Shown here: positions 44,954 through 54,849 of the stretch, in pieces
Position numbering within the stretch: position 1 is the first letter of the stretch
How the letters are laid out: the number at the start of each line of letters is the position of its first letter
NCBI GenBank assembly: GCA_009761415.1
Contig: QUOL01000003.1
Span: forward strand, 1,612,001-1,676,000
Direction of reading: 5' to 3'
Length of the DNA: 64,000 nt
Source: Sarcomyxa edulis
Lineage: Eukaryota; Basidiomycota; Agaricomycetes; Agaricales; Mycenaceae
Made by a program: the position numbers and the translations under genes
The notes under the pieces: model-generated
What the model saw: the letters and a program-made list of their open reading frames with translations, nothing else
Database searches by the model: none
What the model was told of the DNA's origin: nothing

Positions 44954-46675
44954 ATGATTCTTGACGCCGTTCTCGAAGTCGGGTACAATCTACTGGACAA
45001 AGTCATTCCCGATCACATGAATTTCCAACTGGAGGTTGTTTTCTGACCACGACTTTCTCTACAGGGTTTGGTCCCGGATTTCATCCTTCGACGTGCTATA
45101 CGGGCTCTCCTACGCCAGAGACTACGAGAAATCGACCATGGCACCTTCGAAGCCAACCATGCCGCGAAAATGAAATGGATAGAGGAAGTTCGCGGTAGAA
45201 AAACTATCGCCGATGTCACCGAGAAAGCCAACGAGCAGCATTATGAAGTGAGTCGATGTTTGTGTATACGTATACTGGAGATGGCTAGAATGATATCTAA
45301 CAATACGTATGGTATAGGTGTCAACAAAGTTCATGTTGTCTTGCCTTGGACCTTACGCGAAGTATTCGTCGTGTCTGTACCCCACGGGGAAGGAGACCCT
45401 CGAAGAAGCTGAGATTCTTATGTTGGAGAGTTATTGTGAGAAGGCTCAGCTACGAGATGGACAGGATGTTCTTGATCTTGGCTGTGGTACGTTCAAGCAT
45501 TGGTGTCTCAATGTAAGTTCTCAAGATTTTGCGGTATATTCGTTTAGGTTGGGGTAGCCTGTCGTTGTACTTGGCTCAGGTGAGTTTTCGGGACCATTCG
45601 TTGCGGGCATATATTTGCAGTCTAACCTATAGTGCTGACATCTTCAGAGGTATCCAAACTCCCGTATAGTTGGTCTTTCCAACTCGGCCACGCAGAAGAA
45701 GCATATCGATGCTACTGCTTTGTCTCGAGGTTTTTCAAATCTAGAGGTACGCCATCTCTCCTGAACCTCCTCAGTATTGGAATGAGCACTCATGAATCCA
45801 CTAGATAATCACTGATGATGTCAATACGTTTGATTTTGCGGGATCCAAGCAGTGCGTAGCTATTGTCAACCGACATCGCATTTTTGGCTCATAAACCAAC
45901 AGTTTTGATCGCATTCTATCAATCGAGGTAAGCTATTCTATCACTCATGACGCTTCCACCATTGACTGACACATTGCTGCACGGAAGATGTTTGAACACA
46001 TGAAGAATTACGAAGCTCTCCTCAAGAAAGTATCTACATGGTTACGCCCCACGTCCAAGGAACCACAGTCTGAAGCAGACGAGTCACTACTCTTCGTTCA
46101 TATCTTCTGCCACCGAACCACGCCGTATCACTTTGAAGAAGGAGACGGGTGGATGGCCCAGACCTTCTTCTCTGGTGGTACAATGCCATCTCACGACCTG
46201 TTATTGTATTTCCAATCAGACTTGACCCTTGTACGCAGCTGGTATGTGTCTGGCACACACTACTCTCGTACTCTAGAGCATTGGCTCAAACTGCAAGACA
46301 AAAACGCGAAAGGTACATCCCGGTTCCAAGTGGGCATACAAAATGTGTAGTCGCTGATATCGACATCTTTTTGGGCAGCCGGTCTACAAGAGCTCAAGAG
46401 CGACGCGTTCGCCAAGGGGAATAAAGAAGAAGACGGCACCAAAGCATTCTACAGGTAACGTCCTGCGTAGACATCTGCGGCATGCGAAGTTGATCATTGT
46501 TGCAGATTCCGAGTGTTCTACATGGCTTGTTCTGAGTTGTTCAATATGAATGGCGGACAAGAGTAAGTCGTGTTTAATCGCTCACTTGGTGTTATCTCAA
46601 CTCATACCTCCTTGCTTTAGGTGGGGGTTGGGCCACTATCTATTTAAGGCCAAAGATATACAAAAGTCGACGTAG
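44954..46675 (+). CDS. SAM-dependent methyltransferase, cyclopropane-fatty-acid-synthase-like
   Basis: Class I SAM-dependent methyltransferase related to CFA synthases and plant coclaurine N-methyltransferase-like enzymes; acceptor unknown. The ATG at 44954 gives MILDAVLEVGYNLLDKVIPD. Exons then read GLVPDFILRRAIRALLRQRL, EVRGRKTIADVTEKANEQHY, STKFMLSCLGPYAKYSSCLY, EILMLESYCEKAQL, the SAM loop VLDLGCGWGSLSLYLAQ, RYPNSRIVGLSNSATQKKHI, IITDDVNTFDFAGSK, a 25 nt exon (45903-45927) giving FDRILSIE, then MFEHMKNYEALLKKVSTWLR, SLLFVHIFCHRTTPYHFEEG, FFSGGTMPSHDLLLYFQSDL, HWLKLQDKN and finally FRVFYMACSELFNMNGGQEW to the stop at 46673-46675. All CFA-type landmarks (MFEHM, HxxPYHF, WMAQ) are present. 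About nine introns. Probably cytosolic. Confidence 0.87.
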
Positions 46676-47262
46676 ATCATTCCAAAGTGTCCTTTCTTGT
46701 CAGGTATCGGTGTTTTTTGGAAGACCTCAAAATAAAGCTTTGTATGTCAAGGCTCGCCCCGGGCCAGGCTACTCTTCTTTCGGCTTTGGGCCTCGTAGCG
46801 CGCCATCACTCTATCGACTCAAGTACTTATGGGCACGTGACCCTGTTTAGTCCTGTGTGGCGGCGTCCTCGAACCTCTTCCCAGACTTCTACCCAACTTC
46901 TGCCTTCAGGTTGAGGTTGCCACCAGCCCCGAAGCCTGCTGCTTGTACGCCCTATCTAAGGCCTAAGTACTTACGCGTTACGATGAAGACATGTCTCATT
47001 CCTTGTGCCTCCATTTCGGATGGTTATCGACTTCAAAACAGCTTCCGAACCTCCCATCCTATAGCTATGCGTCTCCAAAGGTATCACGTCATGATTTCGA
47101 TCTGGACTAACCCGCCCTTGAGCTCGTTTTCCAGCCTGTCAGCCACCAAACTCTGTATAAGAACTACCCACATATTACTAGCCTACTCTATCGCTTCTTC
47201 GCTTCCACGTTCATAATCGCGAGATCACAAGAGTCTCTCTAGCCTTCCCAAATACAGATACT
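46676..47262. other. intergenic, promoter of the secreted protein gene
   Basis: About 590 bp, pyrimidine-rich near the downstream gene. Open frames at 46687-47216 have no family features. Confidence 0.45.
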
Positions 47263-48090
47263 ATGCGCAACTACGCCCTCATCCTTCTCCCCACTCTGGC
47301 GGCACTCAATTGGGGTACTACCACTGTCTACGCATCGGACGTCCTGACCAAGCCGCTCCCCGCCCCGACTCCTCATCATTTCTTTCCCCCACAACCGTAC
47401 CATCCCCGCGATGACGCCTTGGCTGCTCGCCGAGTCACCGAAGCGCATGTCAAGCCCACCATGATGGTCGTCACCAACGGCGTAGGCTCTGATCCCCACA
47501 AGGAGAACCTCAGAAGACAAATCCACAACGCCGATTACGCGGCGGATAGTCCCTCAATCTCTAGTCCTAGCGGTACCTATGCTTCCACCGCTCCTGTCGC
47601 GTCACAAACCGCGACCCCGCAGAAAAGAGATGACGACCAAGGCGGGGATGGGCCCGCCCAGGATGAAGAGCAGAAAGTCGTCGACGGACTTCCAGTTCCT
47701 GTCGGCGGGCAAACTCCCGGTGACCCAGACTCTGGCGATGATTCTGGTGGCGACCAAAACTCTGATGACCAAACTCCCGACAATCAGACTCCAGGCGACT
47801 ACGACGACCCCGACGGCCCTTATGAAAACGAGGAAGATCGTGACGACAAAGTCTCTCGCGACACCCACAATCCTAGATTTGTACCCGTAGAAGCCCACGT
47901 CGGTGAAGACAGCAACCAAATCGACTCCGACCATCCCCCCGCCGGTCGTAGACAAGTCCCTCCCATTCGAAGACTCTCCCCGCCCGCGTTGCCAGTCGAT
48001 GGCCATGTCGGCGAGAACAGCAAACAGGTCGATTCGAATTCCCTTCCTACCCCGCAAAGCAGACGTCGTGGTTGGAGTCGTGCCGTGTGA
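47263..48090 (+). CDS. secreted acidic low-complexity protein with repeats and dibasic sites
   Basis: A 275-residue single-exon protein with no family I recognise. It starts MRNYALILLPTLAALNWGTT, a signal peptide probably cut after VYAS or nearby. The centre is very acidic and rich in Gly, Asp, Pro and Gln (PGDPDSGDDSGGDQNSDDQT). Two copies of a 15-residue unit, PVEAHVGEDSNQIDS and PVDGHVGENSKQVDS, lie in the last third, and a partial third match (TEAHV) near the start. Dibasic sites of the Kex2 type occur at LAARR, NLRR before QIHNAD, TPQKR before DDDQ, AGRR before QVPP, PIRR before LSPP, and QSRRR near the end. There is no transmembrane segment or cysteine-rich domain. It could be a cell-wall or extracellular protein, an effector-like small secreted protein, or a precursor cut into peptides. 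Confidence 0.75.
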   Translation: MRNYALILLPTLAALNWGTTTVYASDVLTKPLPAPTPHHFFPPQPYHPRDDALAARRVTEAHVKPTMMVVTNGVGSDPHKENLRRQIHNADYAADSPSISSPSGTYASTAPVASQTATPQKRDDDQGGDGPAQDEEQKVVDGLPVPVGGQTPGDPDSGDDSGGDQNSDDQTPDNQTPGDYDDPDGPYENEEDRDDKVSRDTHNPRFVPVEAHVGEDSNQIDSDHPPAGRRQVPPIRRLSPPALPVDGHVGENSKQVDSNSLPTPQSRRRGWSRAV

Positions 48091-48424
48091 TGCGAGATCT
48101 GAACGGTATTTCTTTTCTTCTGAATGTGTAATGTTAGATTCTTCCTGTATCCGAAAGACGCCAAATCCGAATTCAATGTATGTATCATATCAAGACCATA
48201 GTACTGTCCGAATACCACGCAAGTGCTTTTGCAAGTGCTACAAATCAAATCAAAGAGGGTAGTATTCGTATACAAACTGGATATTAGGTGAATCGAAAGC
48301 AAAGACAGCGGTAAACATACACAGAAGAGAATATATAGATAGTCCATTGCCGAGGATGGGATTATGTCTTCATCCACTCTTCAAGTATCAGCCAGCATCA
48401 GCGGTGGTATACTCCAGAGGATCT
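48091..48424. other. intergenic, convergent 3' ends
   Basis: About 330 bp between the secreted-protein stop and the Bax-inhibitor stop. No gene seen. Confidence 0.45.
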
Positions 48425-49861
48425 TCAACGCTCTTGGACGTTGTTGAGGAGACGAAGGATGCTGAGGACTGTGGGAAATTATCAGTAAGTACCGAAACAA
48501 TCGAAGGATTGTACTTACAAAGGTTGAGGAAGCTGGAAAGCGACAAAAATCAGAACAGGATCGCTGGTAAGGAAAAGACAGCAACGTACTCAAGGTAAAG
48601 GCTGATAGCACCAAATATGAATTCGTCGGGCGACAATTTCGCGTTGATGTTGTAGGTGTCATAGACGATGTAGCCACTGAACAAAACACTGTATTTCCGC
48701 AATAGCGAGTCAGCACTCGAAGGAGTCAACGAAATCGGAATAGATAGAAGACATACCATCCGCCGAGGGCGAAGATGAGATCCATAGTGCTGCCGAACGG
48801 AATGAAGACACCGACGAGACCTGTCAGGCCTGAAGCATGATTCAGTCCAGGAGGGGAACGAGAGATATATGAGGAGATCGACGTACAGAGAGCGATCAAT
48901 CCGCCGAAGAGGAAAGGGCCCATGCCTGAGAAGTCGTACTGTGAAGTGCCAACTGATTAACCACACAAGGTCAGAACAATAAGAAGAAACGGGTGCATAC
49001 TTTCGATTGGAAAGTGAACAACGTCAATCCCAAAAAGACGCCCAATGTGATAAGCCTGTATATATTGATGAGTATCGTACCGGAAGGGAGATGTGGAGGC
49101 GATAGGATAGTCTCACAAGGCTTGCAGAACAATGATGTTATCGTAGAATGCAACTACCACTCCGAGAGTGAAAGCCTCCATCAAGGTGAAACTCGAGAGC
49201 AAGACGTAGTTCAGGGGGTGTGTATGGCGCTTCCAGTAGAGGACGCCTAAGTTGATGAGGGTGCCGAATAGAGGAACGTAGAATGCCCATGTGCTGAGAG
49301 TAAAAGAGAGCATTGAGTAGATGTGCTGTATAGGGTGAAGGGGGGTCTACGCACTGCGTTTGTACCCAGAATATTGTTGATGGTGATTGTGAGATACCTC
49401 CTGCGACTAAGCAAGTAGCGAACTGATCATTGGACATTCGTTAGCAAGCAGCTGTAATCCAATACGAGCTCGGACATACAATTTGAGAGACTAGAATTGC
49501 AGTTTGTGTAAGTCCAGAGAAACGAGATCGTAGAGATAGCGGGCGCTTACGGAGAATGCTGTATACTTTTCGAATGAACGCATTGCGAATTTCTGGTGCA
49601 CACTCAGAGACGGTTGTCCCATACTTCGAGAAAATAGCAGTCAATACTAGGTCAACTTATATACGTATAGACTCTACACACCTTGAAATCATCCGGGAGA
49701 TCACCCGCAGCAGGTTGGTCGTAGAATGCGCTTCCGCTTGCCTGAGCGCTGGCGGTCGGAGAAAGAGGTCTAGGTGAGAGAAGAGGTTCGCTTTCTGGCT
49801 CTGTTGGTTTGGAGACACCAGAAGCGCCGTAAGAGGGAGGAGGAACAGGGTATTGGCTCAT
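48425..49861 (-). CDS. Bax inhibitor-1 / Lifeguard (TMBIM) family membrane protein
   Basis: Seven-helix membrane protein of the BI-1/Lifeguard family, associated with calcium homeostasis and stress tolerance in ER or Golgi membranes. The ATG at 49861 gives MSQYPVPPPSYGASGVSKPT, the proline-rich cytosolic start of fungal members. Exons read DDFK then YGTTVSECAPEIRNAFIRKV, a first helix with VYSIL and SQI..., WAFYVPLFGTLINLGVLYWK, HPLNYVLLSSFTLMEAFTLG, LITLGVFLGLTLFTFQSK, YDFSGMGPFLFGGLIALC, LTGLVGVFIPFGSTMDLIFA, VLFSGYIVYDTYNINAKLSP (the conserved D in VYDT) and DEFIFGAISLYLD. A 14 nt exon at 48519-48532 then encodes FLNLF, and the last exon ends LRLLNNVQER with stop at 48425. The family motif LYLDFLNLFLxILRLL is restored only by this splicing. 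Confidence 0.9.
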
Positions 49862-50743
49862 GAGGGGTAATTTGTTAAAGTGACAACTTGAAGAGAGGTG
49901 AAGGTCGGTGGCTGTGCGACCTCTCTTGCTTATCACCTCGCCCGGCGGCCAGTCGCGAATTCGCCAGAAAACTCTTCAGCTCTCCATCGAGAAACTCGAA
50001 GGCTTGAAAACTAGTCAAGGTTCACAGAAGTTGTCATCGGTTGCACCGATGATCACTTCAATCATATTGTGCTAACGGCAGTCTCAAATCCAACTTGTAT
50101 CCTCCGAAGATGTGAGTACTCAAGTGATTTGAGATGGTCTCCATCTTTTGACGGTGTACAATCCCAGATGGTCATAACCCTTGACATTGGCGAGCTTTCT
50201 GTTGCAGAAGGGGACATTGATGGTCACGTCTCCTCCTAAATGTCGTCATGGTCGCCGCCTCTGAACGATCTTGGATCCAAATTACGGTCTAGCGCCGAGT
50301 TCATGTTTCCTGCATGTTTTCCAATGGCGTCGGTCCTAGCTCTTCTCTAAGCTCTCTTACATGTTCTGGTGGCTCGGAAGTCTTTCAGGAAGCATCTTGC
50401 CTCTTCGCAGCAGACAACTGAGACTCCGGACGAAGGATCGAATGAACAGACTACGCTCTTGTTCTGACTTTCATGTCGACTTTGCTTCAACTTCGACTTG
50501 TCACAGGTGTCTCAATTTCCTTTTACACATCATGTGCGGACACTGAGCAAGAACCCAACGCAAGGAAAGAGGATGTCCTACCGCCATATTGACCTGCCAG
50601 TGGCGACATTCTCTCGGAGGACCCTTCGGCTCGATAGTTTGGGTAGCGTGCTTATACTGGATTCAGACACTGCAACACCGTAAGGAGTATACGTTATATA
50701 GCAAAGTATACATATAATATACATGAATTCACAGAAAGCAAAC
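49862..50743. other. intergenic, no gene seen
   Basis: About 880 bp with the Bax-inhibitor promoter on one side and the NKAP 3' flank on the other. Only short unlinked open frames. Confidence 0.45.
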
Positions 50744-52251
50744 CTACTTCGCTCTCCCCTCTGTGCCCTTCAACCGTTCATTGACAAGTTCATTGAACTC
50801 TTCTCTCAGAATGGCCTCTCTCCGTTCCCTCTCCTCCTTCTGTAGTTTCAAAATACCTCTCTTCTCTTCTGCACTAATAACTTGATTCTCCTTTCTCATA
50901 CGTACCGCGTTCATGCGACGATGCCTACTTCCACTCATCACGTATCCAACATCTTCATACTGCGCGATCTCGTCCGGTGTCAAACCAATCTCACCACGAC
51001 GTGGAATACGCGATTCCGTCCCGTCCTGCAAGAACGCAGCCATGGCACTACCTTCTCCGCGAAGTAGAGCACCACCATATGCGCGCTCGTCAATCCTTTT
51101 GGAGTTGTTGATCCGTTGGATAGGTTGTGGGCCGACTTCGTCCCCGGAATCGTCGTCGTTCTTGGCAGAGGTGGATGCGTGAACAGCTGAGGTTGAAGTT
51201 GTCCCGTTGTGAGTCTGAGAACCAGTTGGAGGAACAGGAATGTCGTCTGGACCTGGCTTGACGACCCATTCGTCGTCTTCTGAGACTGGACTTTTGCTCC
51301 TGCTGGGTGATCGGCTTCGTGGTCGGACGTCTTTGCTTTTACTCCTCGATGACTTGCTTCTATGCCTCTCCTTGATATCAGCATCACCGTCATCATCGTA
51401 GCTCCTGTGCCGGCTCCTTGAGCTCCGTTTCTGCCGTTCCTTCTTTTCTTCTCTGTCTCGTTCTTTCCGTGCTCTCTTTTTCTCTTTCCGTTCCTTACGC
51501 CGTTGTTCTTCGTCTGAGGAAGAGTCACTCGGAGACGCTGAACGCCTTCGTTTTGATTTCTTGTTAGATTTGCTTCGTTTTGGGGACCTGTAGATGGTGA
51601 GTATGTCATGAAAATGTACATGTGAATATAAACGTACAGATTTCGAGTAGGTGCTTTAGGTGACGAAGGCCATATATCAATTACTGCCGACTCTCTCTGC
51701 AGTCTGCGACTGGAATTGGAATAACTCTGAATGAGTCTAGTGCAACACAAGGATATTCAGCTTACATACCTTTCCATGAAATCTGCACCTCCCCCTCCGC
51801 CGCCATAGAAGCCGGCATGCGGAGGTTTTTCCCTGTCATTTTCTCCTCTCCGACCAGGATACATGTTCTCCTGTTGTCTCCAAGGTGCCTGAGACTCTTG
51901 GTCTGCGACGGGAGGAGGTGGCCTCTTGTAATCAGTATACTCTGGGCTTCCTCTTCGTCTTTCCCGATCTTCCTCACGTCCTCTGCTACGGTGTCTCTCT
52001 CTTCTATCATCATCCCGCGGCTTTTCCCTTTCCCTTTCTCTTTCTCTGTCATAATCTTCATCGCGCCCTCTCCCACTTCGCCTACCATGATCTCTGTCTC
52101 GCTCTCGATCTCGGCTTCGACTGCGTCTTGCGTTTGGAGTGCGAGCACGGTCACGCTGGGGTGATGGGGAACGGTCTCTATGCCGGTCAGAGTGTGATGG
52201 TTTAATGTCATGAGGCACGAGAGCCAAACGTGAAGGGTGGACTGCAGCCAT
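50744..52251 (-). CDS. NKAP: NKAP-family RS-domain nuclear protein
   Basis: NKAP-type proteins are nuclear, bind RNA and join spliceosomal complexes; in animals NKAP is also a transcriptional co-regulator. The ATG at 52251 starts MAAVHPSRLALVPHDIKPSH, followed by an RS/RD/RE-rich region (RRSRSRDRERDRDHGRRSGR). GGGGADFMESRRLQRE then joins across a 60 bp intron to SAVIDIWPSSPKAPTRN, matching the conserved IWPxSPxxP stretch. A long Ser/Lys/Arg region follows (SPKRSKSNKKSKRRRSASPS). The diagnostic C-terminal domain covers the last ~110 residues: YGGALLRGEGSAMAAFLQDG, IPRRGEIGLTPDEIAQYEDV, GYVMSGSRHRRMNAVRMRKE and NQVISAEEKRGILKLQKEER. Stop at 50744. Three exons. Confidence 0.92.
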
Positions 52252-52616
52252 GAAGGTGTGTTTCGGTGTAAGGAGGAGTCTTGTAAGTGGGCAATCTCAA
52301 GTTGGGTTTTCCGAAACGTGGCCTTGTGTGGCATCTCTCTTAGGGACAAGCAAAGGCATTCTATGTGCAAGCCAAGTGGCACAGCTTTCACGAATCACGA
52401 CTCGGAGAGTTCACGTTCACCAGGCTTTACCCTGAGGCCTGAGGCTTGAACGATATCTGTATAAGACGGTCTGTGCTTTGTCTCGATGGCTGAACAATGT
52501 ATGCTATCCTCAGGTTCATATTTTTTGAAGGCCTAGAGGCGAACTTCCAGCGCTTAGCTGATAAGACGAATTTGGGACGGATCTTTGAACGGCGAGAAGT
52601 CATTTTCTTACCTCTA
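52252..52616. other. intergenic, NKAP promoter side
   Basis: About 365 bp upstream of NKAP. Open frames here look like chance. No gene seen. Confidence 0.4.
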
Positions 52617-52847
52617 TAAAAATGTGGAAGACTCGGAGATGATGTGAATTCTCTCACAAGAAGTACGCACCTCATCTATGACACCTAAGAGACGCCCTTC
52701 TTGGTCCACGCGTAATAGTGGATTCTTTTAGTACTTCGCAAGAGCCCGCGATAAAGCTACAAAAACATGGATTCTTCCAGCTAAGGCTGTACAAGAACTG
52801 GATATCAAAACCACAATGAGCGTGAGAATGACGAGAGATATGTGCAT
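52617..52847 (-). CDS. possible tiny secreted peptide
   Basis: A weak but suggestive small gene. The ATG at 52847 opens MHISLVILTLIVVLISSSCT, followed by ALAGRIH, a clear signal-peptide-like start. It lies about 50 bp downstream of a good TATATAAA. The unspliced frame stops after 39 codons. If a first intron (weak donor GTTTTT) is removed, the frame continues NPLLRVDQEGRLLGVIDE and ends shortly after a second intron (GTGCGT...TTATAG) at about 52617. Either reading gives a secreted product under 50 residues. No family recognised. The splice model is uncertain. Confidence 0.28.
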
Positions 52848-52895
52848 CGTGATACAAGTCGACGAGTGGGAGAACAGGATATCGACTGCCGGTGG

Positions 52896-52905
52896 GTTTA
52901 TATAC
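52896..52905 (-). promoter_or_regulatory. TATA box upstream of the possible small peptide
   Basis: TATATAAACC on the minus strand, ~50-58 bp upstream of the ATG at 52847. Position is typical for a fungal core promoter with a short leader. Confidence 0.35.
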
Positions 52906-53122
52906 AGAGTCGAAAGTATAGGGAGAATGGTATATATTACACAGGGGTTCGGGGGATAGATATCGAAGAGAACGAGTGGCCTGTTTATGGTTTGCTGTTC
53001 TGGAAATTCGAAAGACGGGCGAGGCGAGTTCGACGAAGTTGTATTCCTGTTTATGTGCACGTAATGCGTAGAGCGAGCGAGCGAATCCTGGATAGTCCAG
53101 AGAGGCATATGTCGCGTAGTCT

Positions 53123-54425
53123 TCAAGAGCCGACTTGAAGATATATCATATCTTCCCGGACCAATCTCCTCCTTCCGGCATCCCACCTCCTCAGATATTC
53201 CCTTGCCCTCTCATTGAATACCACACACCCATCAAAGAAATCCTTCGGCAATATATCTTTTCTCTGCTCCCAAGGCTTCACATCCACACTTTCGCACCGA
53301 TCCAGACATACCAGAATCATCCCAAAACTATACGCATCGGCTAGCAACGCGTCTTGGCACTCTCCGCGAAGAATCTCCGGAGCAGAGAACGGCCGGGTGC
53401 CAGGATGTATCTGCTCAACCTTGGGTAAATGTAGTTTCGCAGGGAATTCCTCCGATTGTCTACGTGCCATATGGGTGAACGGATCGATAGGCTCATCGTC
53501 GGGGTCGGTATATATGGAGTCGGCGGAGACGGAACGACCAAAGTCAAGTAACTTGACCGTATCTGATCCATGTGTGACTTGGACATTGAGAAGAGAAAGG
53601 TCGCCGTGGCTGAGACCATAAGAATGGAGGTGTGTAAGTCCGTCAAGAAGCTGATTGTGGTAATCAATCTTCTTCTCTGACGTCAAAGGGGGCCTGGCCA
53701 CGACCACATCGTAAAGGGTCCTCCCATCGATGTATTCGAGAACCATTCCGACGTTCTCAAGACATCCCAGGAATGCACAGATGTTTCGGTGAAGACCTAG
53801 AGTCGTGTAGACTCTAAGTTCAGCGAGGAATTGGACGGTAACGTCTGCCGCGTTGGACTGCATCTCGTCGTTGATTTCCAGTTGAATGACATCTGGCTTT
53901 TTGACGACGCATTTGAAAAGTTCGGATGCTGACCCTGTGGCGCAGGGTGCGAGAGATGCAGTGGGATTGGGAGGGGCGCAATATTGTGTAGGGGTCGGAA
54001 AGGAGAAAATGGTGCTAGGACCATGGAGTGGACCGTTATAGATCGGAGACGAAGGTAGAGAGACGTCTTGAATCTTATGTTCTGGCATGTGTTGGTCGAC
54101 ATGGTGATGGTACTGGTACGGCGGGTCTACCACCGTTTCTTCAGATGAGAAGGAATTGACAGAATTATTCATATTTTCTTCCTGGTCCATCTCCACTGGT
54201 GGCATCGTTCGTTGTCAGACGACAGAAAGTAGGATACAATCATCACTCACCCATCCACCAGTTTTTCTTTGACGTTAGAGTAATACGTTTTACACGCATT
54301 GTAGTCGAGGATTGCATTGTAGGTGTGGCGGGAGGTATCGTTGGTGTTCGTGGTTCGGTTGGCGTTATAGAAGGAGAGTCGCGATGGGTGAAGGTCCTGG
54401 AAAAAGTAGGACGGCTATGTGACAT
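53123..54425 (-). CDS. protein kinase-like protein, atypical
   Basis: Protein kinase fold of the loose basidiomycete type. The ATG at 54425 (MSHSRPTFSRTFTHRDSPSI) begins a first exon that ends KKNWWM and joins through a GTGAGT...CCACCAG intron, in frame, to VEMDQEENMNN. The alternative start at 54205 lies inside that intron. After a disordered region the kinase domain shows a C-helix Glu (VQFLAELRVYTTLGLHRNIC), hinge MVLEYIDGRTL, catalytic loop HGDLSLLNV (Asp and Asn present, HRD Arg replaced by Gly), LLDFGRS for DFG, and FSAPEIL for APE, then AYSFGMILV. A clear glycine loop and the ATP-binding Lys of the VAIK motif are not evident (the equivalent region reads VIQLEI). Activity is therefore uncertain. 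No membrane segment. Confidence 0.75.
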
Positions 54426-54849
54426 TTTGAAAGACAAAATGGGAAGGTTCAGGGAAGAGAAGGGACTTTAGAAGGGCAGCGCGCGCACGTTGTTGAGTGC
54501 ACTGCGTTAAAGCTCCGTTTGATCTAATCTAATCAGATAACCGATGTTAATGTTATAAACGCCCCGCAATTGAATCTTCAGATCTGCTCACACGGGAACC
54601 AAATTTGTGGGGTGGCATGGCGGCGAGAAGTGCATTGCCTCGACGTATTAAGACTATAAGTATACGCACAGTAGCTATCGTGTCGAAATACATGGAAGTG
54701 ATCATACAAACAACATAACGCCGCGTCCGTGTAATGACAGATAAATAAACGAATGGGATGGACAATATGTAAATGTCTCGAAGCTGGTAAAAGTCTGATG
54801 TGGATGGAGAAAGAGTCTTTCGAAAACAGATAGAGAAAAACGTACGCGT
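54426..54849. other. intergenic, no gene seen
   Basis: About 420 bp between the kinase-like gene start and the copper radical oxidase stop. Nothing recognised. Confidence 0.45.
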
